Assembly: GCA_934747765.1 (NCBI GenBank)
Contig: CAKVGZ010000005.1
Location: 1 to 39,002, forward strand
Length of the DNA stretch: 39,002 nucleotides
From: an uncultured Clostridia bacterium
GTDB taxonomy: Bacteria > Bacillota > Clostridia > Christensenellales > UBA1242
Direction of reading: 5' to 3'
Shown here: positions 1 to 11,300 of the stretch, one piece after another
Numbering within the stretch: the stretch's first letter is position 1
How the letters are laid out: each line of letters opens with the position of its first letter
Made by a program: the position numbers and the translations under genes
The notes under the pieces: generated by a model
Databases searched by the model: none
Told to the model about the DNA's origin: nothing
What the model saw: the letters and a program-made list of their open reading frames with translations, nothing else

Positions 1-197
<197 letters not shown>

Positions 198-434
198 AAG
201 AGTATTTCTTTAAAGTCGACACTAAAATTGATTTAATCAATTTAGGTGGGTTTGCTAATGGCAAACCAAAAAAACATGATTTTATGCTTTTAGAAAAAAG
301 CAACACCGAAAGTGACTGAAATTATTACGATTTATAATCAAAACTTTGTTTACGAATAATATTAATGAATTAAGGTACAACCAAGTTTACAAATCAAAAC
401 CCATTCCAAAATATATTTAGTTTTAATAAGGATT
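198..434 (+). other. Spacer downstream of 16S, no gene seen
   Basis: This stretch follows the 16S 3' end and leads to a terminator. It has a perfect 8-bp inverted repeat, TTTAAAGA (194-201) with TCTTTAAA (207-214), directly at the rRNA end, and a second hairpin, GGTTTGC (249-255) with GCAAACC (261-267). Either could be a processing stem for the 16S precursor. I see no tRNA, no 23S start and no coding frame with a ribosome binding site. Confidence 0.6.
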
Positions 435-464
435 AAAAAGAGCACCAAATGGTGTTCTTTTTTT
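435..464 (+). terminator. Terminator ending the 16S transcript
   Basis: AAAGAGCACC pairs with GGTGTTCTTT around an AAAT loop, followed by an uninterrupted T-run. It ends transcription about 240 nt after the 16S, so no 23S can be co-transcribed past this point. Confidence 0.85.
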
Positions 465-538
465 GTTGCTTTTTGGAAATTTTAGTAAAAATTTTAAAAA
501 TTTTCGACATTCTTCGAGTTTTATTTTTATGTTTGGTC

Positions 539-567
539 TTGATTTTTTATAAATTATTATATAAAAT
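539..567 (+). promoter_or_regulatory. Possible promoter of the GNAT gene
   Basis: TTGATT at 539-544 is followed 17 bp later by TAAAAT (562-567); TATAAA at 560-565 is an alternative -10. The region is very AT-rich, so chance matches are likely. The position between the rRNA terminator and the gene's AAGGAGA site (581-587) fits. Confidence 0.4.
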
Positions 568-591
568 AAAGTCAATAAATAAGGAGAAAGT

Positions 592-1116
592 ATGAAAATT
601 ATTTGGAGAGATTTTGGGCATAATGACCAAAAAAGAATTGACGCTTGGCTTAGTCCAAGAGAAAGAAGATTTCTTTGCATGGAACAAAAAAATTGGCTTG
701 AAACATCAAAAGAAATTAATGACTGTTTGATGTACGCAACTGACGGGCAATTTCGCGATGTGATTGGCTATGTTAATAATATTCCCGTTGTTGCAATGAT
801 GTTTGGCGTTGAAAATTCTGGAAAAGTTTTGAAACTTTATAATGTTGCCGTGGCACCAGATTATAGAGATAAAGGTGTTGCAACTCAAGCAATAAAAGAT
901 TTTATGCGTGCGGACAAAATTTTTTGTATTGAAAAAACATACGACAGATTTGAAACAGTTGTCTATCCAGACAATTTGGGAATGGCAAAAGTGCTTTTAA
1001 AAAGTGGATTCAATGCCCAAACAAAATTTTTCTCAAATGAGAGATTTCTTGAATTTAAAAAACCTGTTTATATTAAAAAAGTTAGACCAGTCAATAATTA
1101 TATTCTTGGAGTTTAA
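592..1116 (+). CDS. GNAT-family N-acetyltransferase
   Basis: This 174-residue protein has the GNAT acyl-CoA fold. The motif A region reads LYNVAVAPDYRDKGVATQA (about residues 83-101), with the V-x-P-x-x-R-x-x-G-V-A pattern that binds acetyl-CoA. A later segment, VVYPDNLGMAKVLLKSGF, matches the motif B region, where an N-x-x-A-x-x-L-x-x-x-G-F helix is typical. The acceptor substrate cannot be told from sequence. RimI-like action on a ribosomal protein is conceivable from the neighbourhood, but nothing shows it. The start has a good AAGGAGA site 4 nt upstream. The gene stands alone between the 16S terminator and a terminator at 1163-1189, and is probably a monocistron. Confidence 0.85.
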   Translation: MKIIWRDFGHNDQKRIDAWLSPRERRFLCMEQKNWLETSKEINDCLMYATDGQFRDVIGYVNNIPVVAMMFGVENSGKVLKLYNVAVAPDYRDKGVATQAIKDFMRADKIFCIEKTYDRFETVVYPDNLGMAKVLLKSGFNAQTKFFSNERFLEFKKPVYIKKVRPVNNYILGV

Positions 1117-1131
1117 ATTTACACAAAATGC

Positions 1132-1160
1132 TTGCAAAAAGTTTATTTCTATGATATCAT
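1132..1160 (+). promoter_or_regulatory. Promoter of rpsF-ssb-rpsR
   Basis: TTGCAA (1132-1137), a 17-bp spacer and TATCAT (1155-1160), with an extended -10 TGA immediately before it. The predicted transcription start, about 1167, falls inside the 5' arm of the terminator at 1163-1183. That terminator should therefore stop incoming transcripts more strongly than those starting here. Confidence 0.75.
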
Positions 1161-1162
1161 GA

Positions 1163-1189
1163 CAAGGACTTGATAAGTCCTTGTTTTTT
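1163..1189 (+). terminator. Terminator of the GNAT gene, overlapping the rpsF promoter start
   Basis: CAAGGACTT (1163-1171) and AAGTCCTTG (1175-1183) form a perfect 9-bp stem with a GAT loop and a T6 run. It lies between the -10 box and rpsF, so it could also act as an attenuator if the start site lies a few bases upstream of the prediction. Confidence 0.85.
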
Positions 1190-1201
1190 GTTAAGAAAAA
1201 C

Positions 1202-1228
1202 CAAAACTGGTAGGAAGCCAGAATTTTG
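1202..1228 (+). promoter_or_regulatory. Leader hairpin before rpsF
   Basis: CAAAACTGG (1202-1210) pairs with CCAG (1218-1221) plus TTTTG (1224-1228), with an AA bulge. It sits just upstream of the AAAGGAGG site of rpsF. Its position suggests an autoregulatory ribosomal-protein leader. I do not see the conserved CCG of the known S6:S18-binding motif, so that identity is not claimed. Confidence 0.4.
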
Positions 1229-1246
1229 TCCAAAAGGAGGTAGATT

Positions 1247-1528
1247 ATGAACAAATATGAATTGCTCTACATCATTTCATCAAGTGCCACTGACGAACAA
1301 AAGGAAGAATTAGTTAAAAAAATTAATTCCATGATTGAAAGCAAAGGTGGTCAAATTGAAGGAACTGAAAAATGGGGAATGAAAAAATTTGCATATCCAA
1401 TCGATTTTAAATCTGAAGGATACTATGTTCTCGTTAATTTCTCAATCAATCCTGAAATGATCAAAGAAATGAACAATTTAATGAACATCACAGACAAAAT
1501 CGTTCGTCAAATGTTTGTTAAAAAATAG
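1247..1528 (+). CDS. rpsF: Small ribosomal subunit protein S6
   Basis: The 93-residue product starts MNKYELLYIIS and has the WGMKKFAYPI segment typical of bS6, at the usual family length. S6 binds the central domain of 16S rRNA as a heterodimer with S18, encoded two genes downstream. The start is set by a strong AAAGGAGG site 7 nt before the ATG. It is first in the rpsF-ssb-rpsR operon, an order conserved across Bacillota, with 15 nt between rpsF and ssb. Confidence 0.97.
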   Translation: MNKYELLYIISSSATDEQKEELVKKINSMIESKGGQIEGTEKWGMKKFAYPIDFKSEGYYVLVNFSINPEMIKEMNNLMNITDKIVRQMFVKK

Positions 1529-1543
1529 TTAAGTGAGGGGAAT

Positions 1544-1951
1544 ATGAATAAAGTTTTTTTAGTTGGAAATTTAACAAAAGATCCTGAACTTTCAACAACA
1601 ACAAACGGAATTTCTGTTTGTCGTTTTTCACTTGCTGTTTCAAGAAGATATGTTGGAGCAAGTGGTGAAAGAGAAACAGATTTCATCAACATTGTTGTGT
1701 GGAGAGGTCAGGCAGAAAATTGCCACAAATATTTGAAAAAGGGAAGCAAATGCGGAATCGTTGGAACCCTTCAAACAAGAAGTTATGATGCGCAAGACGG
1801 AACTAAACGTTATGTGACAGAAGTTGTTGCTGATGAAGTTGAATTCATTTCAACACGTAATTCTGATAGCGCTTCAAAACAAGAAGTTGCTGAAGAAGTT
1901 GAAGATGTGACAGAACTTAAACCTATCGATGATGATAGCCTTCCATTTTAA
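1544..1951 (+). CDS. ssb: Single-stranded DNA-binding protein
   Basis: The 135-residue protein has an N-terminal OB fold beginning MNKVFLVGNLTKDPEL, with the conserved TDFINIVVWRGQAENC strand (about residues 46-61). An acidic linker follows, ending in the DDDSLPF tip that recruits replication and repair partners. It coats single-stranded DNA as a tetramer. At 135 residues it is shorter than the ~170 of B. subtilis SsbA, mostly through a short linker. The start has a GAGGGG site. It lies between rpsF and rpsR in the conserved operon. Confidence 0.97.
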   Translation: MNKVFLVGNLTKDPELSTTTNGISVCRFSLAVSRRYVGASGERETDFINIVVWRGQAENCHKYLKKGSKCGIVGTLQTRSYDAQDGTKRYVTEVVADEVEFISTRNSDSASKQEVAEEVEDVTELKPIDDDSLPF

Positions 1952-1974
1952 AAAATTTTAATAAGGAGAAAAAT

Positions 1975-2229
1975 ATGAGCGAAAAATCTTTAAACGACGA
2001 AAAGAAAAAATTCAAAAAGCCTGCAAAGAAAAAAGTTTGTGTTTTCTGCCAAAATAAAGATGAAAAAATTGATTATAAAGATGTCAATAAAATCAAAAAA
2101 TATATGACAGAAAAAGGAAAAATTCTTCCAAGAAGACAAACTGGTGTTTGTGCTTATCACCAACGTGAACTTGCAGAAGCAATCAAACGCGCAAGAGTTA
2201 TGGCTTTGCTACCATTTAAAGCGGAGTAA
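1975..2229 (+). CDS. rpsR: Small ribosomal subunit protein S18, zinc-binding form
   Basis: This 84-residue bS18 has the conserved core RRQTGVCAYHQRELAEAIKRAR. It carries a VCVFC pair of cysteines and a further CAYH pair, so it is the metal-binding (C+) version; many bacteria use a C- paralogue. S18 pairs with S6 on the platform of the 30S subunit. An AAGGAG site precedes the ATG, and the gene closes the operon at a strong terminator. Confidence 0.96.
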   Translation: MSEKSLNDEKKKFKKPAKKKVCVFCQNKDEKIDYKDVNKIKKYMTEKGKILPRRQTGVCAYHQRELAEAIKRARVMALLPFKAE

Positions 2230-2234
2230 TTATA

Positions 2235-2263
2235 AAAACCCACAATTTTTTGTGGGTTTTTTT
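2235..2263 (+). terminator. Terminator of rpsF-ssb-rpsR
   Basis: CCCACAA (2239-2245) pairs with TTGTGGG (2250-2256) around TTTT, with flanking A and T runs and a T7 tail. It directly follows rpsR. Confidence 0.92.
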
Positions 2264-2283
2264 ATGTTTTGTGGTTTTAAAAT

Positions 2284-2312
2284 TTGACTAAAAAAGTTTA
2301 TATATATATAAT
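2284..2312 (+). promoter_or_regulatory. Promoter of the giant surface-protein gene
   Basis: TTGACT (2284-2289), exactly 17 bp, then a perfect TATAAT (2307-2312). The predicted transcript starts near 2319. The TTG of the -35 box opens the reading frame and could be mistaken for the start codon, but it lies upstream of the transcript. Confidence 0.85.
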
Positions 2313-2364
2313 TATTTTAAATATATTGCGAACAATAGAAACAAAAGAAAAATTTGGGGGGCTT

Positions 2365-5300
2365 ATGGAAAAACAACTCAAAGCAAAAACAAAAAAAGAA
2401 AAATCAAAATTTGCAATATGGAAAGTTGTTGTTGCAACTCTCTGTTCAGTTTTAGGAGCAATTGGAATAATCTTTTTGGGATTGTATTTCAGTGGATCTT
2501 TTTCGCGTGATCCTGTCAACCCTGAAGGATTGTTTTTTGCTGACGTGACAATTAATGAAAAAGGTGAAAAAACCTACACATCTCGTGGAGCAACTCCTTA
2601 CAACATAAGTGCTGATTCTGACATTCTTATTTCAACCGCAACACAAGGCGTAAATCAAAATCAAATTGAACTTTCGTTTCCAAAAGGAAGTTCAAGTTAT
2701 TTTGTTCTTAAATTAAATAATGGTGAAACGGAAGAAGATTTTGCAGGAAGCAACACTAAATTTTTCTATTCAAAAGATGCTGATGGAAATCGTGTTGTGT
2801 ATGTCAGTTGCATTGCAGAAAAAGCAACTCACATAACAAACGGAGTTATCATAGTTCCAAGATATGTGACTTTGAACACGAAGTTTAAAGTTATTCTTGC
2901 TCAAGAAGATGAGGAAGGTCGAACAGATTTCACAAAGACATTTTCACCAGCAGCAAAATTGTATAATGTTGGTGGATATACTCAACTTATTGCAAAAAGT
3001 GTGTCTAGTAAATTAACAGGCAGTGTTTCTGTTGACTTCAACATTGATGTCCCTGTTGAAAGCATTTCAATTGTTGGCATAACGGGCAACAGTCTTTCCA
3101 AAGACAGTGTGGCTGGATTAAATGAACAAAAATTGACATTTAATGGCGACCAAATTGAAGTTGGAACAGAAGGGGCTTTTTCTGCAGTTTTGAATGTTTT
3201 TCCTTTTCGGGCAATTTATAAATATGGAAAAGATGGAACAAAAGGTGTTAAAGAATATAAAAAGGTTATTTTCTCACTAGATGCAGATGTTAACAATTCT
3301 GGGCCAAAAATAACTTTTGCGGACAACTCTGGCAATGAAGTTGCTGATGTGTATCTTCAGGAAGGAAGAATGTTCACTTTTGCTGGAAAAGAAACCCTTG
3401 GAACAAGTTTGCTGGCAAAGAAAATAACTGGGCAATTTAATCTTGAAGCAAAAATGTTTAAATCGGCAAAATTAGAAGACGAAGCTTTGAAATCTGGCAT
3501 TGGACAACTTGGAGATTTTAACTCAGTTTTGAGTGATCCAACAAAAGGTTTGTCAACAAAACAAAGTTTCTTGATAAAAGAAATCCCAATTGAAGGATTT
3601 GGAATCTCAGATGAATATAAAGGTGAAATTGGTGATGATGACCCAACAAAAAATCCGCTCACAATTGACATCAACAATTCAACTTTAATTTACGCTAATA
3701 AACCTGGAGATAAATCTCTCGGAATTAAAATTGAATCAAGCCAAGGTGTGGGGCAAAATCAAAACAAAATTAAGAATATTTTAGTGTCCATTCAATATCT
3801 AATTGGTGAAGTTTGGTATGATGCAACTAAGACAAACATTGTTGGAGAATACACCATTATGCCAATGTATCAGTTCCATGTAGACCATGAAATTGTTACA
3901 CAAAATGGATTGTCTATTTCTGAAACCAATAGTTTATACTATTTCAATTTTATCCGTCCAAAATATATTTCAGCATCAAATCTCAGTTATTGGGAAGTTT
4001 GGGCAACTCCAGTTGCAGAAGACATTGAAGTTTATGGAATTTCAGCGGTTGCAATAAAAGTTTACTATCTCAGCCCAGACAGCGGTCTTGTGTTGGATGA
4101 CGCTGAACATTATGGCCCTTATGGAATTGGGTCAGGTGCAAGTGAGGTCGTTCAACCACAAGTTGAGTGGAAGGAAAATGATGAATTAAAAACTTCGAGA
4201 GACCTTGGTCTTGCAGATTATAATGAAAGAGTTTTTGTCAAAAACACAGTTGAATATGCGAAATACAATAAGATTTCGCTGAGAAATCTCCAAAATATAA
4301 CAAATATTTCATCAAATCCAACCTACAAAACGATCAGATATTTTGTTTATACAAATCAAAAAGTTGGAACTGAATATGTTAATCTTGAACAATATTTGAA
4401 TGTAAAAAAATATAACGGAACAATTCCAGGAGTTTCTGGCGCTGTGTTCGAAATTGAACCAACCGATGATGAACTTTTAATCACAAGTCTTGATTTGGAT
4501 TATATAGAATTCAATCTGATTTTTGCAGTTGTTGAACATGAAAAATCGGGAACCCCAACGCTTCATGATGGGAAATACAGAATAATAACAGTTCCAACTG
4601 AAGTAACATCCGGGAATTTGATAACTTGCCCAATAAGAATTTATAAAACACTTGGCGACTTTGAAATTACAGTTGCAGAAAGTAAACTTAAACCTTATGG
4701 CGATTCGGACAAAAGAAATTTCTTTATGCAAAATCAAGAAAAGGTGATTAGTCTAGAAATTACGATAAATAAAAATGATGACACACTGTTTCAATCTCTT
4801 GCAAAAAAAGGTGATATAAAACTGATTGATTCAGCCGACATCTATTGCAAAATTGCTTCAAGAGAAGTTGCTCTAAGCGAAGTTTTGGGTCTTATCTTCT
4901 CAGCAGAAAATCCAGAAATAACATATGTAGACATATTAGATAAAAATGAAGTTGGAGAAAAGATTGTTTATTCAATCAAACTTTCAACAAAATCGTTGAA
5001 TTTTGATGCAGACTCAGCTGAAAAATCTGAACGTCTTTCGCTTGAATACAAAATATCTGCGTCCAACATGGCAGAGGCAGATAAATTGCAAACAAAATCA
5101 ACCGAATTCTACGTTTATTCTGGCAAAATTATAAATGCCTACTTTGGAACAGAGGGAAATAAAGTCACAAACGCAGTCACCGTCAATAAAACAATTAAAT
5201 CAGGAAAATTCGAAACTGAAATAAAGAATGATATTGCAATTGGTCATGACGAAGACGGATATTTCTTGAATGTTTATGTGGAAGGTTTTGGCTTTGCCGA

Positions 5301-8300
5301 TAGTTACACTGTCACATCAAGTAATTCATGCGTTGTTCTAACATGGATTGCATCAAAATCTAGATATTCAATCAGTTTTGTGGGAGAAGGAACTTCAACT
5401 TTAACCCTAACTTTGGCTTATCCTCATAAAGACTTCACGCAAAAAACTTTGGAAATTGGTGTTTCATCTTCCTACACAACCAAAGCGGAATACAATGCTA
5501 ATTCAAGTGTGGATGATCGAATTCTTTCATACAACTCAGTTGTTGGTTATCAAATTTTGGGACTAGCTAATGAAACTACCATTAGGCTTGAAGATTTAAT
5601 CAAAATCACAGCAATTCCAAATGGTTCAGAAACCGGAACAGATATAACCGAACTTTTCAATTTCTCACTAAGTTATGACGATCCAAATGATTTTAAGAAT
5701 AAAGTTGAAATTATCAAAGAATCTGAAAAAATTGTTGGAATTAAAATAAAAAACAGTTTTGGTTCGTCTGCAAACATAATAGTTTCAGTTTCCAGTGTTG
5801 AAATTGGCGTTACATTCCAATTTAATATTTTAGTGAAACCAAATGTTGAACTTAGAGGAACTTCTGCTTCACATGCTGGCCTTTCGTCAACAGAACCAGA
5901 CACTTACGCAGTGTACTGTGAGGCGGACATTTCATTTGTTAATTTCGGACTTTATGTGTTTGACTTGGCAACAAAAACATATTCAACTGCTTCATCAAAT
6001 CCTTTACACTTTGCATTGTATAAAGACGGAAAATTGGTTGAAAATATAGAAAAGTGTGCAACGTTGACACAAACGGGCAACATATTGAACAAATTGTCGT
6101 TTAAACCTGGAAGTGGAAACTACACACTTGTTGTTTCGGATGTTGAAAAGCCAGGAATTTTTGACCTTAAAAAAGAATTTAAGTTTGTTGTTCATTCGAA
6201 CGTTAAATTAGACCAAAACCCAGGAACAGAAACAAAGAAAGAAAACATTTCTTACATAAATTCATCCAACGAAGAAATTGTTTTGGAAAATGTTGATGTG
6301 TATAATTTAAACAACGAAATTCTTCCAATATTAAATGGGCAATCTATCCGAATTGTTGGAAACAAAATTGTGTTTGGGAATACTGGAATTGAAATAAATA
6401 TTTCAAGAATTTTTGGCGATCACGCCTTCGATTCTGGCTTGCTTAAGATTAACGAAAAAGAAACAGAAAAAGTTGTTGTCATCAAGAATGTTAAATCTTT
6501 AAGTAAACAAATTTTGAGAGTTAGCTATGGCGACGATGTCACAATGTATGTTTCATACTACGTTGCTCCAAACATAACTTTGGCAAGCGATTACACAGTA
6601 ACTTATGATGGAAAAACTTATGTCAAACTCTATTGCGGACAGGTAATCACAAATGCAACATCATGGTTTAAACATAATGGTGACGTTGAATCGTTCACAA
6701 TAAATTTTGGCTCAATTGCAAGCGGAAGAATAGACTCACTTCCTGCAATATATTCCAAAGTTGGAAGTGTCAATTTAACAGAAAATGGAACACAATATTT
6801 TGTTAATAAAACCTCTGATGGTCTTATAATAACACAAATTGTGGTGTCTTATGACACAGGCGAAAACCGTGAATATAGGGTGTTTGATGCACTCATTTCA
6901 CCAATTGATTTCGACAATTTTGTGACCTATAATGGAAGCGAAACTGGTGCAGATTGGAAAGAGATTCTTGCAGGAACTTTTGTTAAAGAAATTACAAGCG
7001 GAGAAACTAAGGAAGTTGAATCTTTCCTTAAAAATGTTAACAACTATTTTGGAAAAACCGGCTCAACTTTGAATTACAGATTGCTTCGTGAAACAGCAAC
7101 CGGCTTTATTGAACTCTCTGGCGGAGTTGCAGGAATTCGTCGTGAAAATGGAATTTTAAAATTCATAACTCAACCTGTGGCTTCAGATTCAAGCTATAGA
7201 ATTAAATTTGAATATATCGTCAAGTCTGAAAGTTATGACGATGCGTGTTTCACGTTCTATTACTACATTAAAGTCATAAAAAATCAATCAATAGAAATTT
7301 TCTATCCATACGGCTCTGGTGGAACAACACTGGAAAATAATGCTCCAACAGATTCTGAAAAAGAATTGTTCCCAGATATGACAATCAGTGAATCGTTTGA
7401 AACTTTAAGAAAACATATTGTCTATTTTGACCAATTCTTGGGCGGAAATTATATATTCGATTTAACTGAATCGGCAAATAACTTTAACTCCAACTTTGTT
7501 GAAGTTCTTGTGGGTGGCAAAATGCAACAGCAAAATACTGACACTCCTTCCTATAACAAACTTAGATTTAGCATCTATAAGATTTTTGTTAATGGCGTGG
7601 AAACTTCAGCCAGCGCATTTGACGATTACATCACTGTTTCAGATTCAGGCGTGGTTACACTCAAAAAACCAACTCAAACAGTTTTGATTATGATTAAAGT
7701 GTCAACAGACAATGGAGCAGAAAACTACTATCGTCTTGTTGTTCGTGAAAGACCTTCAAATGTTAATGTTAAACATGGAACCACAACCTACACTTCCGAC
7801 CTTGTTGACAGTGAACTTGCAATAACAAATGGTTTCGAGCTTTCAAATTTAATCATTAATAGTGCTGTTGGTGAAGTGAACTACAAAATTGTTAATGATA
7901 ATGGAAAAGAACAAACAAGCGAAAACATGATTTACATTAAAGATGGAAAAATTGTTGTCGAATCTTCTCCAAACTCGCAGTCGGCATATCTTGTTATCTA
8001 TAATGAAGAATTTGGAACAGTTGCAAAAATCAAAGTTGTGGCAAAGAGTCCTATTGTTGTGGAATTTAAACAAACAAAAGATATCTATTCAGATAGGACA
8101 ATTGATTTGTCAACATTATTAACAATCACAGTTAACGGCACAGGAATTCCAAATCTTTCTGGTTTAAACTATTCAATTAAGTTAGATGGAAAATATGGAT
8201 TTGTTGAAACACCAGTTTCAGGGTGCAATCTTCTTATACATCCAATCGCTAATGAAAAAACTGTTCAGTTAACAATTAAGGTTTGGGGCGAAGAAGAAGT

Positions 8301-11300
8301 GCTCCCAGGAACAAATGAAACAAATCCTTGCGTCGTTTCATGTGCTCTGAACGTTAAACCTAGAGTATCTCCAAAACAAGACGTTTCGAAAGACATAACG
8401 GCAGGCGGAGAAACCACAATCAGCTTGTCAGACCTCTTTGGCATACAGAAACAGGATGGAATAACCATTGAAAATGGCTACAACATCGAAATGTCGTATG
8501 TTTGGGACGGAGATGTTGAAAATGAAACATTGATGCTGTCGCATGAAGGACCAACAACAACATTCAAAGACAACATAACAATAAACGTTTCAAATATTTC
8601 AACAAAGAGAACGGCAAGGTTGACCATAAAAGTTTATAAAAAAGATGGTGACAATAATGTTTTGGGCGAAGTGATAACTGCAACGTGCACTCTCACAATC
8701 AATCCAAAATACACCGTGACAATAAATTATCCAGATCACGGAACTGGAAACAATAACTTAACCGCTGAAGCAATTTATGTTAATTATAAAGAAGAAATTG
8801 ACCTCTTGAAAAGAATTACATTTACTGGGGGAGATACAAAGCTAACATTTGTTTCTTCCAATACGGATTTAATTGAAATTGTTGACGGGAAAACAGGAGT
8901 TATAAAAATCAAAGAGGGCGCAAGCGTTGAGTTCAACACAAGAGTTTTTGTTAACATTTATGTTGCTGCAAGTGAACTAAATGACGGAAAGTACATTGGC
9001 CTTGGAGTTTACACAATCATTGTTTCGCCAAACGAAATTAAATCTGCTGAATATGGCATAAATGGTTCGGGTGTGACCTACAGAAGAGATACTCTTGTTA
9101 ACACTGCATTGTCAGAGAACGAAAACTTCTTTGATGTGAAAGATGGATGGTTGAAACTTGAAACAAAAAATTCCACTCAAGATAACTTCTTCAAGTTCAC
9201 TCTTTCAGTACGTGAAAAATTTGACCACTTCAAAGTTCCAACTGGAATTAAAGATGTTGTTATTTATGGCGCAGGAACGGAATCTGCAGGATATCCATTG
9301 CTGTTCACTCTAAATACGAATGATGGAGGAATAAAATCTGAGAAGGTTTTATCCGCTCCAACTGAAATTGTTAAGGTTGAAGTTCTGGGAGATGAACCAA
9401 CTGCTGATGTTTGCAAACTGTCTGAAGGAAAATTAACCTTCAACAAGGCAGGAACTTGGATTATCAGACTAACAACATCTTCAGAAACCTTTGTCTACCT
9501 TTTCAATTCAGAACATAAGAACGGAACTTATGAGGCATCATGTTACAAACCAATTTCAACCGACGACTTAAATCGTTTGATGTTTGAATCCATATTTGGA
9601 ACCAACCTTACCAACAAAGACATGTACGACTTTGTCATCGATTCATCAACAGTTGTGAATGTTGGGATTATAAAAGATTTTGGATTGACTCAACCAGAAA
9701 CCTTGCTCAATTTCTACTATAATCTTGGCGAAGAAAGTTACAAAATCCCTTACTCAACTGCAAGCGAACTTTACACCTATAGCGTTGGCGACGTGGACGG
9801 CGAAAAGAAAAAATTGAGCGAGTTTAAACTCGAAGATTTAAATCCAAAAGATGAAACCACACTTATCATTTTCAATGAACAAGGAAGAGAAGTTGCAAGA
9901 TATGTGTACTCAATTGCCAACGATTTTGCATTCGATGAGGACGCTATCACTGAATATGAAAAAACGGGCATATCTGGCAGTTTTGAAGAAAACGAGTTTG
10001 AAGATTATGCCGGAAAAATTGAAGTTTCCAAAACAATTGAATTAACTGCCGGAACAAGATACGATTTGATCAACTTGCTCAAAAATAACTTGGGACTGAG
10101 AACATTCGACGGCGGAGAATTTGTTGTTGAGAACATCAAAGGAAAATTTACAATCTCTCTTGGTTATAGCAAATTCACAACCAATTCAAATTTCAAATCC
10201 AACATTTCAGCGCTTGTCGGAATTGTTTCAACAGGAGATAACACCTATGAAATTATCCCTCACGGAGCAAGAAATAACGGCGACATTGTTCACTTGGTTT
10301 TGACAATTGGTGGAAGAAAAATTATCTTGAGAATAAATATTGTTCCAATTGCAAAAATTCAAACTTTGAGTTCAACGGGCGAGAAGGTTATTTCATCTGC
10401 AGAAAAAGGAGAAACAAAAATCGCATTGTCCCAGCTCATAACTGCTTCAAATGTTGATGTTTCAAAATTGCAAGTGGCAATTGTGGCAGGTTTGTCGGAC
10501 GGCTATGCTGTTAGCACCGGGTCAAGCAATTATCTAACTGACCTTAAGACTGATGATACTCAAGTCTCTGGGCTTGACCGCTACGGAATTAAGTTCAAAA
10601 AGACAGCGCTTGGCGGAGCAGTGTTGAAGTTCAGAATTTTTGATGAATTTGGATATGAGGTTGCAGATTCAACAGGAACTCCAATTCAAATAAAAATTAA
10701 TTATAGAAATTCTAGCGGAAAGATTGTTGAAGTTGACAAATATAATTCTGCTTCATCAATTTATGAGGGCGACAGTTTTGACATTTGGGCTAAAGTTGAA
10801 AATGAAAAGAAATCAACTGCTTACTATAAGTGGGACTCAGAAAACAAATCATTTGGAGAACCAGTCGAATATAAACCTAGCGAAATGAAAGAAACAATCA
10901 TGCTTGAGAATATTAGTGATGAAAATATTAATGGCATTTCGGTAGAATTGGACTATTCTGCAAGCTTTAAAACTGACACTGGGGCTGGTAAAATGGATAA
11001 CTTTGGAGTTGGTTACTTCTCAAACACAAAATTTGGATTAAGCCAACAAATTGCAGGTGACAATTTTGTAATAACCATCAAATATGAGGAAAAAGATGAA
11101 AGCGGAACGATAACATGGAACGAAACAACTGGCATAACAACAAACACAACTGTTCAACAACGATATATTTTGAGATTCAAAAATGATTATAACAGTTACA
11201 ACGAAATATATATTGGTTATGCAAAAGGAAGTAAAAACCCTAAAAATTATTTAGAGGTGTATGACAAGAAAGCCGGGGAGATTGCAAATAAAGTCTTTTT

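Noticed and set aside
1196..1246. S6:S18-binding leader RNA
   Set aside because: A hairpin exists in the right place, but the conserved CCG element is not visible, so only a generic leader hairpin is reported.
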